Assembly (NCBI GenBank): GCA_030686995.1
Contig: CM060706.1
Span: 138,595,005 to 138,659,004, forward strand
DNA: 64,000 nucleotides
DNA from: Artemisia argyi
Lineage: Eukaryota > Streptophyta > Magnoliopsida > Asterales > Asteraceae
Reading direction: 5' to 3'
Shown: positions 1-10,900 of the stretch, one piece after another
Layout of the letters: every line of letters starts with the position of its first letter
How positions within the stretch are numbered: the first letter of the stretch is position 1
Program-made: the position numbers and the translations under genes
Notes under the pieces: generated by a model
What the model saw: the letters and a program-made list of their open reading frames with translations, nothing else
Told to the model about the DNA's origin: nothing
The model's database searches: none

Positions 1-163
1 CTTTGCATGTCCCATTTAAAGTGTCCACTTGTACCTTCCAACCAATAAGATGAGAGTTTAGTGGGTAAAAGTAATATTTGATTGGTGGAGAGTTTAGTTA
101 GTGGAATCTCCTAAAACTTTGTGCATTATGAAAGTGAACACTTTAAATGGGACGGAGGTAGTA
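1..163. mobile_element. Stowaway-like MITE at the window edge
   Basis: An inverted repeat pairs 9-30 (gtcccatttaaagtgtccac...) with about 132-153, and the right end continues into ggacggaggtagta, the reverse complement of the usual TACTCCCTCCGTCC Stowaway/Mariner MITE end. The left end lacks the matching CTCCCTCC, so it is degenerate or clipped by the window start. There is no coding capacity. It lies within or next to the Tekay-like LTR that follows. A TA target duplication cannot be checked because the left flank is missing. Confidence 0.55.
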
Positions 164-3100
164 ATAAATAATAATAATATTAAATATTAATTAGGGTTTA
201 TAATATTTTCATTTTAGACCCTCAAGTTTCTAAAGTTGACAAATTTTACCCTCGAACTATATAAAAATGGCAACTTTTACCCTTGAACTTTGGTCAATTG
301 ACACTTTCTACCCTTAACCTTAAGTTTATTTTATTTCTAGTCCAAAATATAAAATTATTTATAGTTTAGTAATTAGTAAGTATAGTTTGATCCCGGTAAT
401 TACTAACGTTAAGTCTTTAAGTCACGAAATTTAAATTCTGGTGACGTAAAAATATATAGTTTATAAAAATGTTAAAACATATCAGTATACTCAATTTTTA
501 TATTTAAAGTGAGTCGTGAGTTTGTCGGAGTGTTTAAACATTATTTAAACTAAAAATTTATAGTGATAATAAATAGAAGTTAATAGTTAATTTAATAACC
601 TGAAAAGTTTCGCTAAAACTCTAAATGGCTAACGTTTAGTTTGAACGTTTATTAAAATAACTAAAGTGGTAAATAAAAGTTAAAAATTTTGATACTTGAC
701 ATAAATAAAATATTTATTCAAAATGAACCTAAATGAACTCGGTTATTTAGAATGTGAGTTATGTGATCTTAGTTGAAAAAAAAATTAGACGTGGAAAAAT
801 GAATAAGTATTAATTTAATTTAAGTGGAAATTTACCGGTGGTTACAATTTTCGTGAAAGTTATTAAGGAATTACACGTTTTAGGGTAAAACATCATTCAG
901 AAATTCTACGCACAACGAAACTCGACCGCGTTAAGTGACCCCGCATCAGAAAAATGTTTGACACACTCATGATTTATTTGAGAATTAATCATGACTGAGA
1001 AAAACATGACCAAAATAAGCCTCGGCCGTGAAAAACTGGAATTTTCAGTTTTTAAGCATTTTTACTCAGCCGTAACCTTAACCTATACCTGCACCGCGTT
1101 TCTAATACGATTTGAGTTTTCAACTTATTACAAAAAGTCAACATATTTTTCCCCCCTCCATTGACCAAAAATCATCCCTTGATTTTATAAGTCATTCCTT
1201 GATTTTTAGGCTTACGGTTTGATGTCTAAAAGACATTTAATGACAACCGACACTAGACTGAGCCCAGTCTAGACATTATAAGTCATTTTAAATCATTTAT
1301 ATCCTATTAGAAAAGTAACATTTTACTTTTCTCAATTTTACGCAATATTCGTACGTTTTACGTATTACGCGTTTTAGACCCGTGTTTTCAGTTTTAGCAG
1401 GGTTTTACCACCCAAATGGAACCTACCACTCATTTTATATTTTATTATGGAGTATTTTGACAAGTTTAATCATTCTTCCAAGTTTCGTATTTTTACGATA
1501 CCCGGTTTTACGTTTTGAGGCTTAATCGTTTACGGTTAGCATTTTACGGAATCAAAACTCATCCAATACTTAGGATATTATCAACCAAGGTCCAACCCTT
1601 CCTCCCCAAGCTTGTGAACCGACTTAGGGGGGGGAGTCACCATTTAGGTGGCTTAATCTTATGCAAAGTAACCTAAAATGATTACAAGTGTTAAACTTGG
1701 TCTCCAAGTGTTGACTAGTCCTAAGTTGTAACCTCCTCAAGCTCCCATAAAGCCCCCTTGGCCATTCCAACGTCCCACACACCCCATCCTCTCATCCTTA
1801 GCTCATTTTCTTCCAAATTATAGCAAGGTTCAAGTGAAAGTTCAAGATAGAAACCCTAGTGTGATCTTAGGTTACCAAAACACTTCCAAACCCTAATATA
1901 CTTGGTGATTTCTCTTGAGTTTGAATCCACTCAAGTCACCTCAACCTTCATCATCCATCTTTCAAGATTACAAGAGTAGAAAGATTGCATGAAGTGAAGT
2001 GGGTTGAAGCAAGTCTATCAAAGTCCTATCCTTACATGTTAACTTCCTTTCATCTTTGAAAGCCAAAAGTTGTAAGCCAAACCCTAACATGCTTCTTGTT
2101 GAATAATCATGTTCATGTTATTTACATATTATTCATGCTATATTATGTCTTGTATTCATGTCCATGATGTATAAAAGTGAGTAAAACAAGTTGTTGTAAT
2201 TGATGGACAAGATAAGTTACTAAAACAAGTAAACTAGTGACTTTCTTGGTAAGACCTGATCAAAATGGTAAAAATATGATGTTGGATCATTACATATTAC
2301 AGTAGAGGATTTAACAAGGAAACCATAGCAATTTGAACCACCTAAAACGAGTATACGAGTCAAAAGTTACGCCCATTTGAAGTTACCAAAGATTTCCGGC
2401 AAAACTGCCTAAATCACACTGTTTTGCATTCTGACTTTTTGAAAGTCATACTTCTGGTCCGATTCATCAAAAAGTTAAAACACGAAAGTTGTCCGGAACG
2501 ACGTTTTCGTTCAGGATCAAGGAAGCTCGAGCCCTGAAAACGCATTCCGAGTGATAAATTCTTCAAATTCTTAACAGCCCATTTTTAGACCAAAGTCATT
2601 ATATATAGGTTATGGTTTATGAAGACCAAAGGGGTCTTATGACCTAGAATCAAGACCACAACCATGGATAGAGCCAAGGTTGAGTCTCAAGACCATGGAA
2701 CAATGACCAAAGGTCATGGCAAGGCCATGACGAAATGACCATGTAAGCTTACTTAGGCGAAAACATGAGCTAACGACCATATATACTTACCAAGACAAAT
2801 ACATGAAACAAAGAGTTGACGATAACTTGAACAAGCAATTTGGATCTACTTCACTTAAAAAGGAACCATGAGATATTACAAAGAGAAAACGGTCATACAA
2901 AACTTATGAAACTACCCCTAATAACAATCTTCATGTACTAATAAACTTTCCTAAGTTTATTCAAATATCGGACATGTAACTTTCGGATCAAAACTTATAT
3001 CTATATATTTCATCAACTACTACAATAGTAGGGAGCCTCATGTGAGGAGTTCATTATGTAAGCCGTCGAGATGAGTTGTGGATTTACGAGTTAAAGTGTC

Positions 3101-4157
3101 CTGGCTCCTCGAACGCTTACTAACATGACTTCTGAATTATGTCGGCCCGAACGGTAGTAAACGATATACAAAACATACATGTTTCATGAATCTTTTCTTT
3201 CAAAGACTTACAATATACATCATACCACATCATGGACTAAATGCAAGATATATATATAGGCACTTATTCATATTCATTACTCAATTCCTAAGTCGCAACA
3301 TTCTATTATAGGTTGCTCGTTGAAACCTTCACGATTCAACCGTTACATTCATTACTTGCTATCTTACTTAAGGTGAGTTCATAGCCCCACTTTCCATTAC
3401 TTAATTGTTTTACAAACCCTTGGGGGGAATACATGCTATTTTAACCGAGCACAATGTTTTTAAATTGTATGCTTGCCTGATTGTTTTATTATCACTAAGT
3501 ACCAGGCTTGCTAAACCAAGATCCCTTATTATGAACCATTTAATCACTAGCAATAGTGAGCGCAAATATTGTGAATAGGCCTATTGGGATTGACGAATCC
3601 CATTTGTATTGACTAAGTTCAAACAAATGCATTAATATTTGAGATTTAGGTATGTTAGCAAAGTACCTACCGGGATAAATCTGCCGATCGATATTGGTAC
3701 ACGTTAACGTTTTGGTGTCATAAGCTTAGTGTATAATACATTTTATGGGCGTATAATAACGTAGCCTGCCTGTTTTGTTTTCCAAACATTGGTGTGAGTC
3801 CATAGCCCACACTACCAACATATTGTGTTCAAACATTTAACAAACTCTATGAATATCACTCAACCTTTGTGTTGACCTCTCAAGCATGTATTTCAGGTTC
3901 ATGACGATCAAGGATGGCACGGAAGGGCACGGATGTTCAAGAGGCCTATAAATTTTATTATCATTCAAAAACCCATTTAATGTAAATTGTAAGAACCATT
4001 TGGGACCTCATTTTGTAATCTCTGATATTTATACAATTTGAATGATAAATCTTTTAAAACGACTCAATTGGAGTTTGTTTTCTATTATTGTGACTATTGT
4101 GCCGTCGAGTAACACCCAGTTTGAATTCCGCTGCATCCATGAATTGGGGGTGTTACA
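1..4157 (+). mobile_element. Tekay-like Ty3/gypsy LTR, 3' part
   Basis: Noncoding sequence ends at 4157 in ggggtgttaca, a typical gypsy LTR terminus, and the next base begins Athila RT coding sequence, so this is an LTR inserted into element A. The proximal part (190-330) has 'accctcaagttt / acccttgaacttt' phrases and the distal part (3360-3920) has repeated 'gtgagt(t/c)catagcc' phrases; from memory both resemble Tekay/Del-type LTRs of Asteraceae. The LTR start and the other half of element A are not visible, so whether this is a solo LTR or a 3' LTR is open. No protein-coding ORF was recognised over these 4.1 kb. Confidence 0.55.
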
Positions 4158-5124
4158 CCCATTGATCCATCAGATCAAGAAAAGACTACCTTTACATGCC
4201 CTTATGGAACCTTTGCTTATAAACGTATGCCTTTTGGCTTATTTAATGCTCCAGGTACGTTCCAGAGGTGCATGATGGCCATATTTACTCGATATGATCG
4301 GTAAAACCATGGAGGTCTTTATGGATGACTTCTCGGTCATTGGGGATTCATTCCAAACATGTCTCACCAATTTAGAAAAAATGTTGAAAAGGTGTGAAGA
4401 CACCAATCTATGTCTAAATTGGGAAAAGAGTCATTTTATGGTCAAAGAGGGCATTGTTCTCGGCCATAAGATTTCCAAGAATGGGATTGAGGTTGACAGA
4501 GCTAAGGTTGATGTCATTGCTAAATTGCCTCACCCTACTACCGTCAAAGGTATTAGGAGTTTCTTGGGTCATGCCGGTTTCTATCGTCAATTCATACAAG
4601 ATTTTTCTAAAATCTCCCGGCCTATGACTCATCTCTTCGAGAAGGATGCTCCTTTTATATTCTCACCAGAGTGCATCAAAGCTTTTGAAACATTGAAGAA
4701 AAAGCTTACTGAGGCACCCATTCTTGTTGCCCCCGACTGGGATTTACCCTTTGAGCTCATGTGCGATGCAAGTGATTTTGCTATCGGTGCAGTCTTGGGG
4801 CAACGCAAAACGAAACACTTTCAGCCTATCCACTACGCAAGCAAAACTATGAACGAAGCTCAAACTCATTACACCACTACGGAAAAAGAATTATTAGCCG
4901 TGGTGTGTGCTTTTGAAAAGTTTTGGACATACTTAATCTTGACAAAATGCGTAGTGTATACGGATCACTCGGCTCTAAAATATCTCTTTGCAAAACAAGA
5001 TGCAAAGCCGAGATTGCTCCGTTGGGTTCTCCTCCTTCAGGAATTTGATATCATTATTCGTGATAAAAAAGGAGCTGAGAACCTGGCTGCTGATCATCTG
5101 TCCCGATTAGAGAACCCTCATTAA
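4158..5124 (+). pseudogene. Athila reverse transcriptase (partial) and RNase H
   Basis: These domains copy element RNA into cDNA and degrade the RNA strand in the cytoplasmic particle. The first stretch (about 4161-4286) reads the TFTCPYGTFAYKRMPFGL block of RT. An extra base near 4287-4290 then shifts the frame, and RT resumes from 4291 with the catalytic FMDD (residues 9-12 of the 276-residue ORF that starts at 4294). RNase H follows with D158 (CDAS), E199 (TEKEL), D224 (YTDH) and D267 (AADHLSR), the expected D-E-D-D set. The ORF ends at a TAA (5122-5124) that is in frame with the integrase downstream, so it is a nonsense mutation inside one pol ORF. The N-terminal half of RT is missing. 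Family assignment is secure; activity is not expected. Confidence 0.92.
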
Positions 5125-6498
5125 GATGTGTATGAGAAAAAGGAAATAAATGAAACATTTCCTTTCGAAACACTCAATGCGGTTGCTTTTCGCGGAGATT
5201 CTACTACCCCATGGTTTGCTGACTTCGCAAACTACCATGCGGGTAACTTTGTTGTGAAAGGGATGTCAACCCAACAGAAGAATAAATTCTTTAAGGATGT
5301 TAAACATTACTTCTGGGATGACCCTTACTTATTCAAAATCTGTGTGGATCAAGTCATCCGACAGTGTGTATATGGACAGGAAGCCACTGAAATTCTCAAG
5401 GCTTGCCATGCTGGACCCACTGGGGGACATCATAATCCCAATTACACCGCCAAAAAGGTGTTTGATTCCGGATTCTTCTGGCCCACAATTTATAAAGATG
5501 CCCAGGATCTCATTAAAACCTGTGACTCTTGTCAACGTCATGGAAACATTTCACAAAGAAATGAGATGCCACAAAATGCTATTCAAGTCTGTGAGATATT
5601 TGATATCTGGGGCATTGACTTTATGGGGCCATTCCCATTATCTAGAGGAAACAAATACATACTTGTGGCTGTTGATTACTTATCAAAGTGGGTTGAAGCG
5701 AAAGCTTTACCCACAAATGATGCCCGAGTTGTAGTGAAATTCCTGAAATCTCTTTTTGCCCGTTTTGGAACTCCACGTGCTATCATAAGTGATCGTGGTA
5801 CGCATTTCTGCAATGACAAATTTGACAAAGTCATGCAAAAGTATGGTGTAACTCACCGTCTTTCTACCGCGTATCACCCACAAACAAGTGGGCAAGTGGA
5901 GGTTTCAAACCGTGGTATCAAAAGGATACTTGAGAGGACTGTAGGAGAAAATCGTGCTGCCTGGTCGGATAAATTAGATGACGCACTATGGGCCTTTCGT
6001 ACAGCTTATAAAACACCCAATGGGTGTACACCTTACAAGCTTGTGTACGGAAAGACATGTCATCTACCGATGGAACTTGAGCACAAGGCCTACTGGGCAT
6101 TAAAACATGCCAACTTTGACCTCAAAACTGCGGGTGATCACAGAAAAGTTCAAATGAATGAATTAAATGAACTACGTGATCAGGCTTACGAGAACTCTTT
6201 AATCTATAAAGAAAAAACAAAGAGGATTCATGACTCAAAAATAAAGAACCGCGTTTTTAACGTTGGTGATCGAGTCCTTCTCTTTAATTCTAGATTAAAG
6301 ATCTTCTCGGGTAAACTCAAAACCCGTTGGACTGGCCCATTCACTATCACTAAGGTTTATCCATATGGTACCGTTGAGTTATCTCAAAATGATGGTCCAT
6401 GTTTTAAAGTGAATGGGCATCGTGTGAAACACTACTTTGGAGAGGACATACCATCCATGGTTGTCCCGGATCTCCAAACTTTCCCCAAGGACAATTAA
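5125..6498 (+). CDS. Athila integrase domain of pol
   Basis: This would insert element cDNA into nuclear DNA. It is an uninterrupted ~457-codon stretch, in frame with RNase H but separated from it by the stop at 5122-5124; no start codon is needed because it is the C-terminal part of pol. Counting from 5128, the HHCC zinc finger is H94, H101, C132, C135, and the DDE core is D164 (GIDFMGPF), D222 (SDRGTHF) and E258 (GQVEVSNR), with exactly 35 residues between the last two. The C-terminal part has the [11 protein letters not shown] and TRWTGPF (GPF) motifs, and there is no chromodomain. The last codons (FPKDN) and the following noncoding DNA are shared with the unrelated ORF of elements B and C. 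The ORF looks intact, but it lies in a dead element. Confidence 0.92.
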   Translation, partial: DVYEKKEINETFPFETLNAVAFRGDSTTPWFADFANYHAGNFVVKGMSTQQKNKFFKDVKHYFWDDPYLFKICVDQVIRQCVYGQEATEILKACHAGPTGGHHNPNYTAKKVFDSGFFWPTIYKDAQDLIKTCDSCQRHGNISQRNEMPQNAIQVCEIFDIWGIDFMGPFPLSRGNKYILVAVDYLSKWVEAKALPTNDARVVVKFLKSLFARFGTPRAIISDRGTHFCNDKFDKVMQKYGVTHRLSTAYHPQTSGQVEVSNRGIKRILERTVGENRAAWSDKLDDALWAFRTAYKTPNGCTPYKLVYGKTCHLPMELEHKAYWALKHANFDLKTAGDHRKVQMNELNELRDQAYENSLIYKEKTKRIHDSKIKNRVFNVGDRVLLFNSRLKIFSGKLKTRWTGPFTITKVYPYGTVELSQNDGPCFKVNGHRVKHYFGEDIPSMVVPDLQTFPKDN

Positions 6499-6610
6499 AT
6501 TCGGGGTCGAGTCAAGCTAGCGACTCGGTAATCAAAAACAGTAGCTTCCTCATGGACAATTTAATTCGAGGTCGAGTCAAGCTAGCGACTCGGTAATCAA
6601 AAACAGTAGC
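6481..6610 (+). repeat. 65-bp tandem duplication with a stem-loop
   Basis: Two copies (6481-6545 and 6546-6610) differ at only a few positions. The first contains the last integrase codons and the stop. Each holds the motif ggtcgagtcaagctagcga followed by ctcggt, which folds as CGAGTC / GACTCG around an 8-nt loop (stem at 6508-6513 and 6522-6527). The same motif occurs once in element C (56339-56358) and once in B (50231-50250, minus strand), so the duplication is specific to A. Confidence 0.85.
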
Positions 6611-6984
6611 AATATGGGTTTTCACCCATATTTCTGTCTTCTTTCTCTTTTCTACCACCCTAGTGTGGGGGGAGATGCCCCACATGTTGTATATATGTAT
6701 ATATCTTCAAAAAAAAAAAAAAAAAAAAAAAAGATGTAAATAGCCTAAAATAAAGGTTATTAATATTTCCTTCTTACGTTCTAAGTGTCGGTTTAACACC
6801 CGGTGCTTTGAATATTGAGGGCAATATTCATTTCTAAGTGTGTGTGGGGGGGGGGGGGGGGAGGGGGATTCTCACGAATTCAAACACATGTTCCATCAAG
6901 CACCCTCATTTGATCAAAATTTAAAGTTTTTTCACACTTAGAAATGCAATAAATGGTTATCAGTCTGCCATGTCTAACCCACAT
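6611..6984 (+). other. 3' noncoding region with conserved hairpin and G tracts
   Basis: Noncoding. It contains a GTGGGG / CCCCAC hairpin near 6665-6685, an A-run (6709-6732), and a perfect 8-bp hairpin GAATATTG / CAATATTC with a 4-nt loop (6810-6829). A polypurine-like AAGTGTGTGTGG follows, expanded to a G-run at 6846-6861. The same hairpin-plus-AAGTGTGGG order occurs in B, C and D. The A- and G-runs look like secondary expansions. Confidence 0.7.
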
Positions 6985-7410
6985 AAGGATTGGCTAATCC
7001 AGGAGCAAACGGCTCTTGGTAAAGATATCTCAAAACCGTTGATGGCTTGCAATTTGCCCAAAATTGTATGGTAAATCAACTCGCCATATCTTAAAAAGCG
7101 AATGAGTTGGCTAGCCCGCAAGATTATGGCTTGTGGTAAAGGCAGTGGAAAAACCATAATTGGTAATCAGCTCACCAAGATGTTGACTTTGTCCATCAAG
7201 AGTTGGCTAGTCCAGAAGCAAACGGCTATTGGTAAAGACAAAACAAATCCGTTAACAGCTGGTGGTTTGCTCAAAATCACATGGTTATCAAGTGGACCAT
7301 AGTTCTTACTTGAACTGATACATTTGGCTACTCCAGAAGTGATGGCTTTTGGTAAAGAGACATAAAATCCATTAAATTTACTCAAAAGATTGCTAGGGAC
7401 TAGCAATATT
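6985..7410 (+). other. Array of repeated hairpins upstream of the PPT (element A)
   Basis: Four imperfect repeats of about 100 nt each contain TTGGCTAnYCC, a stem 5' arm, a conserved GGTAAAG in the loop, and the 3' arm. Stems: AACGG/CCGTT (7008-7012 with 7036-7040), ATTATGG/CCATAAT (7123-7129 with 7154-7160), AACGG/CCGTT (7221-7225 with 7249-7253), TGATGG/CCATTA with one G-U pair (7340-7345 with 7369-7374). A final hairpin ATTGCTA/TAGCAAT (7389-7395 with 7401-7407) abuts the PPT. The same order is present in B and C. The short ORFs crossing this region are in no conserved frame. I infer an RNA-level role; which one is unknown. Confidence 0.75.
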
Positions 7411-7424
7411 TTAGTGAGGGGGAT
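7411..7424 (+). promoter_or_regulatory. Polypurine tract of element A
   Basis: ttagtgagggggat lies directly before the 3' LTR start tgatgag. In LTR elements the PPT primes plus-strand DNA synthesis. B and C have agtgtgggggat and agtgtgggagat at the same place. Confidence 0.8.
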
Positions 7425-7559
7425 TGATGAGTATCTAAATACTCATCATTTTATACCAATCTGAACTGCCAAAATATCCAAAAACACTCAAATATGCATC
7501 AAAATACTCAAAATATCTTAGAAGTGTGTTTTATATGTTTCAGATGCAAAATAATAAAA

Positions 7560-8110
7560 AACAGATAAAAAATGAACAAAGTTTGCATAATTGGCAGTTT
7601 CAGTCCCTCAACTTTCAAAACCTGTCAAAACTAGTCCCTGGTTATTCTAAAAACATGAAAAAGTCACCAAAGGTCCTTTTTGAATCACAAATTACATATT
7701 TAGTCCTTTGGTGCAAAGTTTCACAAAATTACAAGTTTAGTCCCTGTACTTTGCAAAATTGACATAAATGGTCCCTGGGATGTAAAAACTTTGAGAAAAT
7801 CAATTTTGGTCCTTATACTAATCTTTTATGGCAGGAATGGTCATTGGGTGAAAAGTTTGGAGAAATTACATGATTGGTCCCTGAAGTTTCACAAGTTGGC
7901 AGTTTTGGTCCCTGGAATTTCAAAAATGAAATTAATATCAAAATAGGACCTTGTACTATTCAAGTTTGGCAATTTACACCATTTTGATAACTTTGGGATA
8001 TTTATATTTTCAGCCCCCAACTTTGAATAAATTACAAATTTGGTCCTTGTGTAACTTTCTAAACCAAACGGACCCTTATTATTATTATTAGAACCAAATC
8101 CAATCCAAAA
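7560..8110 (+). repeat. GGTCCCT phrase array in LTR of A
   Basis: About ten imperfect phrases of the form 'tttggtccctgnan-ttt-caaaattgncaatt' recur every ~40-60 bp. Matching arrays lie in the LTRs of C (38260-38730, 57320-57770) and, reversed, of B (48820-49290, 55680-56150). They do not encode a protein. Confidence 0.65.
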
Positions 8111-9639
8111 AAAAAACCAAGCCCACCCTTACCTTTTTCCTAGGCCCAAAACACAGCCGGCCCAATCCCTTTAATAATAAAAATGGGGGTTTGACCCCGT
8201 TTGACCTCCCAAAACCACCATCACTATTCACTCTCCCTCTCCCTCACTCACTGAACCAAAACAACCCTTCCACCTCCCTGGTTTTGCCTCCACCTCACAC
8301 CCCTAGCTGTCTACCCACTCCCCTCCACCTCACAACCCTATCCCACTCCACAATTAATGCCTTTCCCACCATTTTCCACCAAATCCTTCACTGTAGCACT
8401 CAAACTTCTGGTTTTTCTTCCATATCACCCCAACTTGGCTAAAATCTATCTCAATTGTCCCCCTTACACCTCCACATACAACCAAGGTTCATTAATTGCT
8501 TCCAAACCAACCCACGTTACCAATTTCACTTTTGGCGCCAAAAGTGCTTTTGAACGACTGAGATGAATTACAGAGATCCAAGGGTCAAAAGTGGTGGGAA
8601 AAGTCTCTGAGGACACCTGGAAGCTCATTTTCATCTATAAAGATCAAGAGAGAAGAGTGGAAGAAATATCTAATATAATTTAGTTTATGTAATGTCGACT
8701 TAGCTTATTTTCAATTTCCAGTGTAACTTAAGCTTTCAAGTTAAATTTCCAGTGTTCTAAAGTGTATTGTGAACTCTTTTTAGTAATCAATTTCAAGGTT
8801 TTGTGTATGAATTCAGTTTATGCAATTCTCAATTTCAAAAATCTCAATTTACTTTGATATTGTTGTAGTGGATTATAAGGACAATCTTATGCTCATGTAA
8901 GCTCTGACAAAGCTTTTGAAGGCTTTTAGATACCTTAAAATTCAGTGTATGATCATTAGCTCAAAAATACCAAAAATAAAATAAATAGAGTTAAATTCAA
9001 AAATCAGTGTTTATCATGAATCAAGCTTGGAGTATTGTTCATTAAGGATGGCAATGGGTTAGTGGTTCTGTGGAGAACCTATAGGAGTGTTACATGGTCC
9101 TTGTTCTTGGTGTTTAGCTGGATTGCAAGCTTGTAAGTCTTTGTTCCATTTTACTCATCCACTGTATTAGTTGGTTTCAATTGATAAGATTTGTGTTTCT
9201 AGGCTGTTAGTGCTGGTTAATCATACTTTTGCTTAAAATAGTTGTCTTGTTTGTTGGAATTGATAGTTGCAAGAAATCTTAATTCTCACAGTTAAATAGC
9301 AACTTTGGTCATTTAAGTATTTCATGCTTGTTATGCTATTATTTCATGCTCGTTTGGACTTATCTTGTACTAGTATATGAATTGGAATCAGGGTTAAGGT
9401 TTATGTAAGTAATTTGGTTTGATAATCTTGATTAAGCTTTCTTGAAAGGGTGTTTGGGATAAGCTGATTATCTGTGTTAAAGGTTCTATGTGTTGCTATT
9501 CTTGTTTGAGGTGTGATGCATAATGATCTAATATCTCAGTGAAATCAACAAATCTAGTGGTCCTTTATAAAAAAGTCAAAATCAACTTGAGATTCATCTT
9601 GCTTGTTATCCTGTTGTAATCTGTGGATCCATATTCTCC

Positions 9640-10900
9640 ATATTAGCTCATAACTTGTTAACCTAGCTTAATTTTACATCTTTGTAGCTTAATACAACAT
9701 AATCAGTTAGTAGATTTTATGTAATTTCAAAAGTCAAATTTCATCTTAAGTAATTTTTGAATAAACTAGATAATTTTCTATAGGATTCATTACTTAGTTT
9801 CATAACTTATGCTTTTAAGGTCTTGTTATTTTGCTGCTTATCTTGTTGCTGTATTTTTTGTAATTTTTAGTTTGCATGTTAAACTGCTTATTTAGGGCTT
9901 ATAATCTAGTTGTTTTTCAAAAGTCTGCCCTGCTCACAGTGTTTAGAACCATATTGATAAGCTTGGTTAAGCTTTTGGCTTTAGCTTGTGTGTTTTGTGG
10001 ATTTGTAAAACTCACCTGGCCTACTTTATATATATATATATATGCTTGTTTCTCCTTTATTGCTTATTATCACTGCTTAATTTGCTTAACATGTTTCATC
10101 AATCAAACTCACTACACTGAGCATTCAGGTAGTTGAGCACTTTTCATAAGCTCTCAATAAGCTCAACAGTGAACCTTAGCCTGGGTGATTTAGCTTTTTG
10201 TGAAGCTTAACCACCATTCTCAAGGTTCCAAAGCTTATTGTACCTTTTCTAGCTTATTCCATAGGGCTGCAATAAGCTCCTAGTTTGCCCCATTTCATTG
10301 TGTGTACTGAATACTCAGTACATTCATACTTTTTCACAAGCTCATCATAAGCTCCCTATTGAGCTTGAGCTTGTAAGCTTTAGCTTTTTGTGAAGCTTAA
10401 CAACCCATCTCAAAGCCTCAGTGCTTATTTAGTTTTTTAAAGCTTATTTCCTAGGGCTGAAAGTAGCTTAAAGTTCTGTCCATCTCATTGGCAACACTAA
10501 GTAATCAGTGTTTACAAGTCAATTTCATAAGCTTGTCAAAAGCTCTTTAGTTGATTTCAACCATTGAGCTTTAGCTTTTTGAAAAGCCCTCCTACCCATC
10601 TTTAAGTTTTGAGTTTGGTTTTGAGCTCAAGCTCACTGGGTCCCACCTGAAACACCCCTTGAAATCTGTCCCATTTCTGCCTCAGTCATCCAATAAGCAA
10701 TTGCTTATTGTGGCTTATTAGCTTATTCCATGAGCTTATCTTATCAAATCTAGCTTAAATAAGTCCAAATAACTTAGGTGAACCAGAATCTACCTTGTGG
10801 ACCCCACACAAGCTCATTTGAGCTTATTTCTTTGTTTGGTCAAACTTAGTCAACTGTCAAAGCTAATAAGCACTCCCAGTGCTTATTTTTGGTTTCCAAA
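9640..10900. repeat. TAAGCT/AGCTTA word array in LTR of A
   Basis: Some thirty occurrences of AGCTTA, TAAGCT, AAGCTT or GAGCTT in both orientations crowd this part of the LTR, several as local palindromes (for example ctcatttgag next to gcttat near 10813-10830). The corresponding LTR segments of C (40490-40770) and B have the same words at lower number. Confidence 0.5.

Noticed and set aside
7102..7302. ORF with a Walker-A-like GKGSGKT
   Set aside because: It lies in the hairpin-repeat region of element A; the frame is not kept between the repeats or in B and C, and no other ATPase motif is present. Chance.
8191..8566. Pro/Ser-rich ORFs in the LTR of A
   Set aside because: Pyrimidine-rich LTR promoter region; the matching segments of C LTRs (38556-38819, 57605-58140) are open in different frames and lengths.
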